A program made the position numbers and the translations under genes. The notes under the pieces are model-generated. The model was given only the letters and a program-made list of their open reading frames with translations. It was not told where the DNA came from and searched no databases. Positions 51,876-62,510 of a stretch of 64,000 nucleotides of DNA are shown in pieces. This DNA comes from Alentia gelatinosa. Taxonomy: Eukaryota > Annelida > Polychaeta > Phyllodocida > Polynoidae. The stretch spans positions 5,317,122-5,381,121 of the forward strand of contig OX465580.1 in assembly GCA_950022655.1 (NCBI GenBank). The letters run 5' to 3'. How positions within the stretch are numbered: the first letter of the stretch is position 1; each line of letters opens with the position of its first letter.

Positions 51876-52659
51876 GATAATGGGCTTTGAGATTACTACA
51901 GCCACAAGAATAGCCTGTTGTGACAGAGACTACCACAACAAAAGATATTCTGGAAGAATGATTCACTCTTCCAGCAGAGATTCTGAATCTGGTAGTGAGA
52001 AGATCAGCTAGGCGAGTGCAAGTCAAGGTTGTTCAGATCGGATTCTACCAGAGCTAACGTCAGTGTGCTCTGGTGGCCAGTGTAGCGAGTCACCAACCCC
52101 TGAAGGGCAAAGGGCTCGTATTTGACCTTGAAGAGAGAAAGGTCACTAAATAGACAGGGTGGTGACCTTACGGGAAACACGAGTCGACACTTAGGACGTC
52201 TCAACCAATCACAGGCGGCGTCACATGCAGGTGTCGGTCACCGCGGCGTTTTGTGATGGATGCAGGGATTGGATGGTTGAGACTGTTCTCACATTGTCTC
52301 GCGAGAAGACAAACGAGATAATTATGTCTCGTTTGTAAGAACGCTGCTGAAGGAGAACGCGAGAAAACGCGAGAAGATGCGAGACAGCGTCTCAGGCTGG
52401 GGCTGGGCTAGACTTGCTCAGGTCTTTGATTATGAAGATAAGAAAACTACAGTAATATATTTTTGGTATCAGGTATGGCTCGAAATAAACTATAATTTCC
52501 TAGATAAAACGCAAATTTTTTAACCAAAAAATCTCACGTAGTTGTCCTGTTTTTTCCACTTGATATAAATTATAATTATGTCTGTGTATCTATCTACAGA
52601 AAGAATCTGCCAATCTAGGAGAGAGAGGTGGGTAGGACACGGGGACTGAGACCAGTCTA
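51876..52659. other. Unannotated DNA with inverted copy of 10350-10440
   Basis: CTCTTCCAGCAGAGATTCTG and TGCAAGTCAAGGTTGTTCAG are the reverse complement of words at about 10355-10415. A small hairpin ACAAACGAGA ... TCTCGTTTGT lies at 52310-52339, followed by several GCGAGA words. TAGACTTGCTCAGGTCTTTG at about 52410 reappears inverted near 61290. Confidence 0.45.
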
Positions 52660-53036
52660 GGCCTAGTCCTGCCCGCCTACCTGCCCGCCTACCTGCCCGC
52701 CTGCCTGCCCGCCTACCTGCCGCCTACCTGCCCGCCTACCTGCCCGCCTACCTGCCGCCTACCTGCCCGCCTACCTGCCCGCCTGCCTGCCCGCCTACCT
52801 GCCCGCCTACCTGACGCCTACCTGCCGCCTACCTGCCGCCTACCTGCCCGCCTACCTGCCCGCCTACCTGCCGCCTACCTGCTGCCTACCTGCCCGCCTA
52901 CCTGCTGCCTACCTGCTGCCTACCTGACGCCTACCTGCCGCCTACCTGCCGCCTACCTGCTGCCTACCTGCCCGCCTACCTGCTGCCTACCTGCTGCCTA
53001 CCTGACGCCTACCTGCCGCCTACCTGACGCCTACCT
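52660..53036. repeat. 12/13-bp minisatellite
   Basis: About 30 units of CCTGCCCGCCTAC or CCTGCCGCCTAC (also CTGACG, CTGCTG). Blocks of variants recur, such as GCCTACCTGCTGCCTACCTG. Confidence 0.95.
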
Positions 53037-53189
53037 GTCGACCTCGGGCAGTGCGGAGAGGTATGTGGACCCCCCAGGGTGGTAGGGAGACTGAACAGGA
53101 ACACCACATCAAAGTGTTCCCACGGTAACACCGCCCAATACCCTACATGATAACTGACGGGTTAGTGGACAGGCGGCCGTATACCACGA

Positions 53190-53285
53190 GAAGATGACGC
53201 GTAGTGATACATGAACGTCAGCGAGCGTATTACGAGATCAACCTCGAGTGGTTTACAGAACCTCCTGTCCATAATACCACCGTTT
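53190..53285. repeat. Foldback with GTCAGCGAGCG loop
   Basis: GGACAGG...CGTATACCACGAG against CTCGAGTGGTTTACAGAACC...CCTGTCC, with GTAGTGATAC / GTATTAC inside. Second member of the hairpin at 36695-36785. Confidence 0.55.
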
Positions 53286-54323
53286 GTTGTATCTATCATC
53301 CAGCTTCTAGAATGTGTTTGTTTGTTTGGTTTAACGTCTAGTCAACCATTATAGGTCCTTACTTTTATCTTCTCAGATGAAGTAAACCCATGTTGAGTCT
53401 ATGGGAAAAATATACCAGGATTGTTTTGGGGCCGTAATTGAAAACCAACCTTTGTAGTTGAATTGCCACCAATAAATAAAATAAACAAAAAAACCTCTTC
53501 TTACTTCTTATACCAGGCTGAGATAATGAGTATTATAAAGAAACGTAGTAACTGGGCCCGTAAAAAAATAGTAACGTGTTCTCTACCCGTTAATACGAAC
53601 TGAAGTGCGGAGTTATCAATTTGGAAAAATTGTTTTCCTAAAAAAGATAAGATAATTTCCTCAACTCTTTGCGAGTTTATTGGAAAAGTTTTATTCTGTA
53701 GTGGGGAGTTATACTGACGTTACAGTAGTAAGTATGACACAGCTCACCAACAATAAACACCATGGCCTTAGCCCCGCTCCCCCGCCCCGCCTCACAGAGG
53801 GACACACAGACAGACACTCAGAGTGCATGCCCCAGCGAACCGCTTGTGTGGATTTTATTTGGACAAACATAAAATCATAACGCGATCTGCAAGAGGCCGG
53901 AGTGAGCAAACAGGGGACTGTCCTAGATGCAACCCCGCACCTACCTGACTAGACTGGCGCCAGTCTTTGATTGTGAACATTCATTAAATGATTAATCATA
54001 ACCAGAATAAAGTTCATTATAGTATGTACCCTTCTCTGACTGGCCCATGAATCAAAGACTTGTCCACTATGAACCAAATCTCCTGTTTATGGCCCCAAGC
54101 CGCTTCCTGTAATCCTATACTTCCTCCTACCCCTCCCCTCCTCCAGTTCCCTGGTCGCCTGCATTGTCATAGCAATAAATTTCACCTGCTCCTGACTGTG
54201 ACCCGATTAAGATCAAAGTGAAAGGATATCAATCTCCCATCAGATATCTGACCAGTAACCATGATATCTGTATGGAGAGTGTTGGAAATACTGGCGCTAT
54301 ACAGCGCCAGAAATCTAACACAA
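53286..54323. other. Unannotated upstream DNA
   Basis: CATGTTGAGTCTATGGGAAA at about 53391 is an isolated copy of the TTTATC-module core. No supported gene. Confidence 0.4.
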
Positions 54324-54955
54324 TTACCGATTGTACCAGTCCCTGTATCCCAGCAAGGAAGCTAGCCATAGGATGCAGGGACTTGAGCCAGTCCTGTATC
54401 CCAACGAGGAGGTTAGCCATAGGATGCAGGGACTGGAGCCAGTCCTGTATCCTAGCGAGGAGGGTAGCCATAGGATGCAGGGACTGGAGCCAGTCCTGTG
54501 TCCCAACGAGGAGGGTAGACATAGGATGCAGGGACTGGAGCCAGTCCTGTATCCCAGCGAGGAGGGTAGCCATAGGATGCAGGGACTGGAGCCAGTCCTG
54601 TATCCCAGCGAGGAGGGTAGACATAGGATGCAGGGACTGGAGCTAGTCCTGTATCCCAGCGAGGAGGGTAGCCATAGGATGTAGGGACTGGAGCCAGTCC
54701 TGTATCCCAGCGAGGAGGGTAGCCATAGGGTGCAGGGACTGGAGCCAGTCATGTATCCCAGCGAGGAGGGTAGCCATAGGATGCAGGGACTGTAGCCTGC
54801 ATCCCAGTGAGGAGGGTAGCCATAGGATGTAGGGACTGGAGCCAGTCCTGTATCCCAGTGAGGAGGGTAGCCATAGGATGCAGGGACTGGAGCCAGTCCT
54901 GTATCCCAGCGAGGAGGGTAACCATAGGATGCAGGGACTGGAGCCAGTCTACTTC
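54324..54955. repeat. 51-bp minisatellite, about 12 copies
   Basis: Unit AGTCCTGTATCCCAGCGAGG, AGGGTAGCCATAGGATGCAG, GGACTGGAGCC (51 bp). GGACTGGAGCCAGTCC is itself palindromic, so each unit can form a hairpin. The period is a multiple of three, so four overlapping frames are open on both strands. The reverse complement of its second half is the unit at 60268-61090. Confidence 0.93.
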
Positions 54956-55007
54956 CTGACATACACCAGGCATGTGGTGGAATGTTTACGCCATGTCTCT
55001 GGCATTA

Positions 55008-55150
55008 TCTTACCCCTGGTACAAGTTTAGCCATAGGAATAACGTTACAAATACTCAATGATCACCCCCATAAAGTGACAATACTACGCCACGGTCATGG
55101 CGGAGTGAATATGAGTTGATGTCATCATACGCTATTAACCAACTGGATTT
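55008..55150 (-). mobile_element. TTATCTTACC module, inverted relative of 9372-9578
   Basis: ATTATCTTACCCCTGGTACA, AGTTTAGCCATAGGAATAAC, CTCAATGATC, then a CTACGCCACGGTCATGGCGGAG hairpin-like centre. The far end is degenerate. Confidence 0.5.
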
Positions 55151-55766
55151 GCGAAGTAATTTGATTTATTCTGATATTGTGGACGAAACGGGAAGGACGT
55201 AGGGCAACGCCGGGAGACGGGATGGGGAAACGTGAGAGACTGTAGCACACCCTGGCTATCGGGAGACTCCAGGAGTTTTACCATTGACGTAACTGGGATT
55301 TTTTTTATTTGGGTTTTTTTTGGGTTTTTTTCTAAGTATGGGTGGCGTGTGGTGTGCGTGCGTGGGACAGTGTTTGTAGATGGATGTGAGTTTAGAGAAC
55401 GTGACCGTATGGTTCGTGGTCATGGTCGGGTTTACTTATACCCGGTATACAACCATGTCTCCTCCAGCCTGTACAAAGTCCCCATTTAGAATGTATGGGG
55501 TCACAGTGGCCATTGAGTATACAATGTATATGGGGGCCATAGTGCCCATTGAGAATGTATGGGGACCACTACCCATTCTTTGTACACGCTACAAACACGA
55601 TGGGAATTGGCGTTATCCACGGAACTCGGCCTGGGGCTTCCTTCCATAATGAACATCGATTCTTAATCTCATTTTGTAGCATATACAGCATGGACAGATC
55701 TTTCTTTATGAATACAAAAACAGGCTGGCTCTCTTCGTACATTCGCTCTCATCAGCACGCAGCAAT

Positions 55767-55767
<1 letters not shown>
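55151..55767. other. Unannotated DNA
   Basis: 55480-55570 carries one or two degenerate units of the GTCCCCAT / ATGGGG hairpin repeat. No gene. Confidence 0.4.

Positions 55768-55858
<91 letters not shown>
55768..55858. repeat. (TA)n microsatellite
   Basis: About 45 uninterrupted TA dinucleotides, directly against the composite element at 55868. A second TA/TATG-rich tract lies at 56166-56222 on its other side. Confidence 0.97.
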
Positions 55859-55860
<2 letters not shown>

Positions 55861-55867
55861 CGTAAAA

Positions 55868-56163
55868 CTAGATGAGTTTTAATCTTGGTCACCGTATGTC
55901 ACGACTGGAGTTTGGCATAGTGATTTCAGGAAGCAAAGCAGAGTGAAGTCTGGAGCCAAAACTCCGGGAGTGGAATGCGGTGGCCATGATTAAAACGAAT
56001 CAGGTTTTGATTTTATCCTACCCTGTCTCCTCGATTTTGGAATATTACGTGATAATAATTATGTATGCCACTAGTGGCATATAAAACTCTGTATGCCAGT
56101 CAGCGTGGCATACGGAATCTCAATGTTAAGCCTATGGGATTTTATATTAGGGGTGGGATAAAT
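55868..56163 (+). mobile_element. Composite foldback plus TTTATCC element, copy 4
   Basis: AACTAGATGAGTTTTAATCT, TGGTCACCGTATGTCACGAC, loop AGGAAGCAAAGCAGAGTGAA, then TTTTATCCTACCCTGTCTCC ... TTAAGCCTATGGGATTTTAT ... GGGGTGGGATAAA. Flanked on both sides by TA-rich simple sequence, as expected if the family inserts into TA repeats. Confidence 0.78.
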
Positions 56164-56270
56164 AAATATATATATATATACATGTATATATACATGTATA
56201 TATATATATATTTATTTATATACCTTTCTATTTCCCTATAATACAATAAGTGTATCCGGGACAGAATCAC

Positions 56271-56290
56271 GGGGGGGGGGGGGGGGGGGA
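56271..56290. repeat. G-run of about 20
   Basis: Uninterrupted G tract. 56291-57064 holds no supported gene; ATTATCCTACCCCTAATAAA then GGCTTAACATTGG at about 56678-56720 is a left half of a TTTATC module. Confidence 0.85.
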
Positions 56291-57064
56291 GAATTTGGGT
56301 GAGATCATAGTTGCTAAGATTGAAGCCTCAAAAAAGATATTTACGTTAGGTGAATACAAATTGAGGGCTGTGAAAAGGAGATATTTACTTGACAGGAGAA
56401 TGCATGTCCATTGACACAGGTGTAGGATGGCGGCAATAATACAGGATGTGGTCGTGACTGGGAGTTTCACGGAACACAAATAATTGAGAGATTCCGCGGA
56501 GAAAACCGTGAAAATGTGTGTAAAACCGACAAGTGTGGGAAGGTGTGGATGTGTATGACACTGCCAGAAACCCAGCCCAAATGGTTCTTGCAGGGGCCTG
56601 TTGAATAACTTATGTCTATGAAGGTGCAGGGTATAAGGAGGCCTAGTACGATGGTTATCGTTTGATATTATCCTACCCCTAATAAAAACTACATTGGCTT
56701 AACATTGGCCGACTGTATTGGGGCGAGTATGCAGAAAAATGAAATGTATCGGTCTAGTGAGATACATTTGGGAAATGATGTCATGTGAAAAATGACGAAT
56801 GAGCGAGCAAGTCAAGAGCGATATCAAGAGTATCAACAAGCACACATTATGGAGTGTAAGGCAATTTTCCCTAGATCTCGGTGAGTTTTATGTTATCTCT
56901 GGGTCTCGATGGCGTACCTTCCCCTATTCTACATCCTGGGCCTATCGGAGGAAGGATACATATTGCAATGCACATCATCCGGATCTGGTTTGAATATCAT
57001 TATTATCATATAAAACTAAAACCGCTAAACCATCAGCAAAGATCTAAAGAAGAAACCAACAAGT

Positions 57065-57340
57065 TTTGGTCAAAGTCGTCGTTCTCCACGAGTTTGATGC
57101 GGAGTGATATGAACGAGGCGATAGCCGAATGAATATCACGTAGCATTCAAACGAGTTGGAGAATGACTTCTTTGACCAAAACGAGTTGCTTTCTGTATTT
57201 ATCTCACCCTTGTGCACACTATAATAGTGCAACAAATAGGATATAGACCATGGAGAACGGACTGCAATACTTGAAGGGGCATGGAGAACGAGATCCCAAT
57301 GTTAAGCCTATGGACATTAATTCCAGGGGTGAGATAAATC
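57065..57340 (+). mobile_element. Composite foldback plus TTTATCTCACC element
   Basis: Hairpin arms TTTGGTCAAAGTCGTCGTTC, TCCACGAGTTTGATGCGGAG / CATTCAAACGAGTTGGAGAA, TGACTTCTTTGACCAAA; loop CGAGGCGATAGCCGAATGAA. The module TTTATCTCACCCTTGTGCAC ... CCAATGTTAAGCCTATGGAC ... AGGGGTGAGATAAAT follows. Relative of 42424-42760. Confidence 0.7.
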
Positions 57341-57547
57341 AACAGATTGCATGGCTCGAGTCTTTTTTCTTAAATCATTTCATTTAGACTGAACAAAATA
57401 AGGCAATCTGCCTATTCAAAACTCAATTGTTGGTTCTGTGAAAAATTCCCTCTCTACATATACAAAGACTTTAGCACGTTAACCTGTGGGAATACTGGGC
57501 AATGATCATCTTGTAACTCTGAGTACAAACTACAAACACGATACGGA

Positions 57548-57605
57548 GGTGAGGGTCGGGGGTCGGGGGTCGGGGGTCGGGGGTCGGGGGTCGGGGCGGG
57601 GAGGG
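57548..57605. repeat. 7-bp G-rich repeat
   Basis: About seven units of GGGGGTC continuing into GGGGAGGGGAGGGGG; strong G-quadruplex potential on the plus strand. 57857-57920 nearby holds a partial TTTATCTCACC module (GTCCATAGGCTTAACACTGG). Confidence 0.85.
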
Positions 57606-58189
57606 GAGGGGGTAACAGGGGTGACCCCAGGTGGGGTGTGTATACATCAGGGATGGGGTGCAGACAAGGTCACAGGGGTCATGTACGAGGGTCACGGGTC
57701 ATGTACGAGGGTCATGCGGGTAGCACTTGACCTCTGTGGAAACTTAAGCAGCCTTAATCACTGGTCCTTACCACGAGGCGTGGTACGGGTGGGGGGGAGA
57801 TTCTCAAGTAGAAGTCCCCCTGTTCTAATCAACAGTTAACTACCCCAGGTTTTTACCTTTATCTCACCAGCTGTCCATAGGCTTAACACTGGGAACTCGT
57901 TCTCCATGCCCATACGAGTATTGCAGTCATGGTATAGGGATGGGGTGAATGTGGGAGCTTTAAACCACTGTTTAGTGGTGCGAATGAGTCCTAATTTATA
58001 AACTGAATATGAAAACAAGGATATCTTTGGAAAATGGGGAAACTGCAAATTTTGTAGAATATATCTTCCACAAAATCAGTTTCATGAGTATAATCTTCTC
58101 AAATAATAAGGAGAATAGAAACTGGTAGAAATTTCTGTAGCAAACTCCCACCACTTAATAAATAAATCTTCTTCTGTTAACATTGGAGA

Positions 58190-60258
58190 GGGGCTTCACG
58201 TATTCTATTTACTTTCCTATACATTCCCTCGCGGACATGTTTGAACACAAAAACATACAAAATAACTTTGTAGAATTGAAACATGACATTCCTAACATTT
58301 TCATCTTCATTCAGTATGTTACACCAACAGTAGACTGAGATCGCCCGTGAAATTAATATACATAAACAATCTATGATTGAGGGTATCACAACACGAGTAC
58401 TTAAAGATGCTATTCTTATAATTCCTGCAATTTTTGTAGAACTGTATAACTGTATTTTTAGCACTGGAATCATACCGAAAGAATGGAAATGTTCGAATAT
58501 TATTCCAATTCCCAAGGGTGGAGATCCAAATCAAGTTTCCAGCCTTCGCCCCATCTCTCTGCTACCAGCTATTGGGAAAACTATGGAAAAAATTGCTCAC
58601 CGACATGTTTATAAATTTCTTGTTGAAAATAATGTATTAACAACCCAACAATATGGTTTTTGTAAAGGAAAATCTACATTAGATGCGATCTCTGATTTCA
58701 CAGACAATATTTTGTCTGGAAGAAATGTGGGTAAGGATACTGTGGCGATTTTTATCGACTTTATGAAGGCTTTCGACACCGTGGATCACAGTATACTGCT
58801 AAATAAGTTGCACCTCTATGGAATTAGGGGTGCGAATTATTTATGGTTTCAAAATTACTTGCATAACAGGCAGCAGGTGGTCAAAGCCAACTCTGTCCTT
58901 TCTGATGGTCTAACTGTGGTCCACGGTGTCCCACAAGGCTCAATCTTGGGGCCACTTTTATTTTTAATTTACGTAAATGATCTTGTGAAAACTATAAATT
59001 TATCTAAGGTATTCATGTATGCAGACGACACAGTCTTGTATGCCCAGGGTAAATGCACAAAGAAATTGTTTGATGAAATCCAACTAGATCTGGACAACAT
59101 ATGCACATGGTGTACACAGAATAAGCTATCAATAAATATAAAAAAAACTAAATTTATGATATTTTCAGCCAAAAAGAAAAATTTCATCTATAATGGAAGC
59201 CTGAACGTGTCAAATCAAAAAATTGCTCGTGTTATTTCATATAAATATTTAGGCTTAACTCTTGATGAACAATTAAACTATAAAATACATATTTCAACTT
59301 TGATAAAAAATGTTTGCTACCGAATATATCAATTGTCCAAAATGAGGCAATATATGTCAAAACAGGCTGCACTTCGAGTATACAAAGTTGCGATTTTGCC
59401 ATATTTTGATTACTGCGATGTTTTGTATACAACTACCTTTATTGGCCTCCTAGATAAACTCCAGATACTGCAGAATCGAGCGCTGAGGCTTTGTTTGAAA
59501 GTGCCCAGATTGACTCCTGTCATTAATTTACATAAATGGACGGATGTAACTTTATTATCTTATAGAAGGGAGTCTCATGTTTTAAATTATATGTACAAAA
59601 GAAGCTGTAAAGACAATTTTCTACGACAACCTGCTGTGAACACAAGAGCCTATGATGCCCCTGTCTTAAAAACGTTCAAGCCAAACTGTAATGCCTACAT
59701 GAGGTCCTTGGCTTATTATGGTTCAAACCTATGGAACTCACAACCTGAAAGTATTCGAAGTATTAAAACTTATAAAGAGTTCAAATCTATTAGTAAGAAG
59801 AAAACTTTCCTTATCCTAGAGAACACTCCTCTGATAATCTGATAACTGTTACACTGTTATCTATATATGATTATTGATCTTGTTATGTTTTTATTATCAT
59901 GCATTATTCACTTGTCTGCATCCCTCCTTTTGGTCGTCATTACAATCACAATTATGGGTATATTTAATGCTATTAATAGAGTACCTCTTGGAAATGGCAA
60001 TTCCTTGCGCAATTGCGTGCAAAGTTCTTTACCTATGTAATGAGAAGGTTTTGATTATTTCACTTTGCTTTGTTGTTATAAATGATTGCAATATTTGATG
60101 GTATAAAAGGTTTATGTATGGTATAAAGGCAGTGCCATGAAAACCAGTTGCTGTGCCAACTGAGGCAATTGCCCCTTTTGCGGGTCTCCAATTCGGAAAA
60201 CAAAACTTTGTAGTCAAGATGATTGTAAAACATGGACCCAATAAAGAAACTGATTAAA
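58190..60258 (+). mobile_element. 5'-truncated non-LTR retrotransposon (LINE)
   Basis: A partial ORF2 with the reverse transcriptase domain is followed by a 3' UTR and a terminal poly(A) run (60247-60258) after AATAAAGAAACTGATT. Endonuclease and ORF1 are missing, so the copy was truncated at the 5' end on insertion. Codons that read like the segment just before the RT domain can be followed from about 58250, but a single extra base near 58336 breaks the frame. The element ends exactly where the 43-bp minisatellite begins. Confidence 0.85.
58373..59842 (+). CDS. LINE reverse transcriptase fragment (partial ORF2)
   Basis: 489 residues from the first ATG; the true reading frame enters from upstream, so this Met is not the native start. 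Reverse transcriptase blocks in order: PKEWKCSNIIPIPKGGDPNQ and LRPISLLPAIGKTMEKI (block 2), QQYGFCKGKSTLDAI (block 2a), AIFIDFMKAFDTVDHSIL (block 3, first catalytic Asp), GVPQGSILGPLLFLIYVNDL (block 4), MYADDTVLYAQ (block 5, catalytic Asp pair), LSINIKKTKFMIF (block 6), YKYLGLTLDEQL (block 7). The C-terminal tail with YYGSNLWNSQPESIRSIKTY is common to Jockey/CR1-like LINEs; the exact clade cannot be settled by eye. No RNase H or endonuclease domain is present. All RT catalytic residues are intact, but without endonuclease the copy would not be autonomous. Confidence 0.92.
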   Translation: MIEGITTRVLKDAILIIPAIFVELYNCIFSTGIIPKEWKCSNIIPIPKGGDPNQVSSLRPISLLPAIGKTMEKIAHRHVYKFLVENNVLTTQQYGFCKGKSTLDAISDFTDNILSGRNVGKDTVAIFIDFMKAFDTVDHSILLNKLHLYGIRGANYLWFQNYLHNRQQVVKANSVLSDGLTVVHGVPQGSILGPLLFLIYVNDLVKTINLSKVFMYADDTVLYAQGKCTKKLFDEIQLDLDNICTWCTQNKLSINIKKTKFMIFSAKKKNFIYNGSLNVSNQKIARVISYKYLGLTLDEQLNYKIHISTLIKNVCYRIYQLSKMRQYMSKQAALRVYKVAILPYFDYCDVLYTTTFIGLLDKLQILQNRALRLCLKVPRLTPVINLHKWTDVTLLSYRRESHVLNYMYKRSCKDNFLRQPAVNTRAYDAPVLKTFKPNCNAYMRSLAYYGSNLWNSQPESIRSIKTYKEFKSISKKKTFLILENTPLII

Positions 60259-60267
60259 AAAAAAAAA

Positions 60268-61090
60268 AAAGACTGGCCTCAGTCCCTGTGTCCTATGGCT
60301 ACCCCTCCACCTAGACTGACTCCAGTCCCTGTGTTCTATGGCTACCCCTCCACCTAGACTGTCTCCAGTCCCTGTGTCCTATGGCTACCCCTCCACCTAG
60401 ACTGGCTCCAGTCCCTGTGTTCTATGGCTACCCCTCTACCTAGACTGGCTCCAGTCCCTGTGTTCTATGGCTACCCCTCCACCCAGACTGGCTCCAGTCC
60501 CTGTGTTCTATGGCTACCCCTCCACCTAGACTGTCTCCAGTCCCTGTGTTCTATGGCTACCCCTCTACCTAGACTGGCTCCAGTCCCTGTGTTCTATGGC
60601 TACCCCTCCACCTAGACTGACTCCAGTCCCTGTGTTCTATGGCTACCCCTCTACCTAGACTGGCTCCAGTCCCTGTGTTCTATGGCTACCCCTCCACCCA
60701 GACTGGCTCCAGTCCCTGTGTTCTATGGCTACCCCTCCACCTAGACTGTCTCCAGTCCCTGTGTCCTATGGCTACCCCTCCACTTAGACTGGCTCCAGTC
60801 CCTGTGTCCTATGGCTACCCTTCCACCTAGACTGGCTCCAGTCCCTGCATTCTAGGGTTACCCCTCCACCTAGACTGTCTCCAGTCCCTGTGTCCTATGG
60901 CTACCCCTCCACCTAGACTTGCTCTAGTCCCTGCATCCTATGGCTACCCCTCCACCTAGACTGGCTCCAGTCCCTGTGTCCTATGGCTACCCCTCCACCT
61001 AGACTTGCTCTAGTCCCTACATTCTATGGCTACCCCTCCACCTAGAGTGGCTCCAGTCCCTGCATCCTATGGCTACCCCTCCACCTACCC
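60268..61090. repeat. 43-bp minisatellite, about 19 copies
   Basis: Unit GGCTCCAGTCCCTGTGTTCT, ATGGCTACCCCTCCACCTAG, ACT. The first 29 bases are the reverse complement of part of the 51-bp unit at 54324-54955. Later copies have GCATCC in place of GTGTTC. Directly follows the LINE poly(A). Confidence 0.95.
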
Positions 61091-61659
61091 CACCCCTCCT
61101 CGATGTCTCATGGACTTAATTGGCTTAATTAAGTCTTTCTGAGGAAGAAAATTCCACATTGAAAGTGTTTCTTTAAATGACATCCTTAAACTCGCGAATA
61201 AGTCTTTGATTTCTGGGCTTTTCAGGCATTAGGGGAAGTCCAAAATTTGCAAAGAATATGTACCTTTATCTCTTGATAATGTTCATAATCAAAGACTTGA
61301 GCAAGTCTACACCAGCAGCACTTGAGGGAATTCCTCGTCTACTTAGTCACCGCGCACAAACTTGATCTAATCTTCTCCCATTCAATTCCGATTCGCAGCC
61401 TGTTTTTTGCCTCCCCAGCTGTGGGTGAATAGACGGTAAATGTTAGTGTGCATGACCCGCCCCCTAGCGGGCTCGTCTCGTTTCAATCCCACTTCTTGGC
61501 GCACACACCTTAATCTCGTCACACCTCGTCAAGTCTCGCATGCGACGAGACCTTCTCCCACGCCATTTCTGGGGATCGGTCTCCAAGCAGAGGTTTAGAT
61601 TGCAGACGGGTTTTTAGCATGTGAGTGGGCATGGAATCTGTAAATTAGTCCATCTCTCT
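61091..61659. other. Unannotated DNA
   Basis: TCATAATCAAAGACTTGAGC then AAGTCTAC at about 61284-61311 is the inverse of a word at 52410-52437; AGACTTGAGCAAGTCT is palindromic. No supported gene. Confidence 0.4.
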
Positions 61660-62384
61660 GTCTCTATCCGTATATCCATCTCTGTCTCTCTCGCCCTCTC
61701 TCTGTCTCTGTCTGTCTGTCTCTCTCTCGCCTCCCTCTCTCTCACTGTCTCCCTCTCTATCTATCTCTATCTATCAACTAAGCCTCATCTTCTATCGTTC
61801 TCTCTCCCTCTCTCTGTCTGTCTCTTTTTCTCTCCCTCTCTCTCGCTCTGTAAATTAGTCCCTTTCTTTCTAATCTTCTCTCTGTGTCTCTTCCTCTGAA
61901 TCTCTCTCTCTTTCTCTTTCTCTTTCTCTCTCGCCTCTCCCTCTCCCTCTCCCTTTCTACCCACCTGTCCCTATCTCCCACTCTCTATCTAAGCCTCATA
62001 TTCTATCTTTCTGTCTCTCCCTTTCTCTGTCTGCCTTTCTGTCTGTATGCCTCTCTCCCCCTCTGTATCCCTCTTTCTCCCTCTCTGTGTCTCTCTCCCT
62101 CCCTTCTCTCTCTCTGTCTCTCCCTCTCTTCTCTCTCTCTGCCGGTCTCTGTCTGTATGTCTGTCTGTATGCCTCTGTCTGTCTGTCTCTGTTTGTCTAC
62201 CTGTCTATCTCACTGTCTGTGTGTCTCTGTCTATGTGTGTCTGTCTGTCTCCCGCTCTCTCTCCCTCTCTCTCTCTCTCCCTCTCTCTGCCTGTCTGTCT
62301 CACTGTCTGTCTGTCTGTCTGTCTCTGTTTGTCTGCCTGTCTGTCTCACTGTCTGTCTGTATGTCTCTGTTTATGTATGTGTGT

Positions 62385-62472
<88 letters not shown>

Positions 62473-62510
62473 ATCTCTCCCTCTCTGTCTCCCTCTCTCA
62501 CACACAAAGT
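61660..62510. repeat. Pyrimidine-rich simple sequence: (TC)n, (CTGT)n and (GT)n
   Basis: 850 bp of CTCTCT, CTGTCTGT and CCCTCTCT words with a (TG)n tract at 62381-62438 and a (CTGT)n tract at 62440-62470. All three plus frames are open with Ser/Leu/Cys/Val-rich peptides because the sequence contains no TAA/TAG/TGA in these words. Not coding. Could adopt triplex or Z-DNA. Confidence 0.93.

Noticed and set aside
54218..54962. Four overlapping frames of 117-212 codons on both strands
   Set aside because: Products of the 51-bp minisatellite; open on both strands at once, which is a signature of the period and not of a gene.
58177..58534. Minus-strand frames of 71 and 112 codons
   Set aside because: Antisense shadows of the LINE reverse transcriptase.
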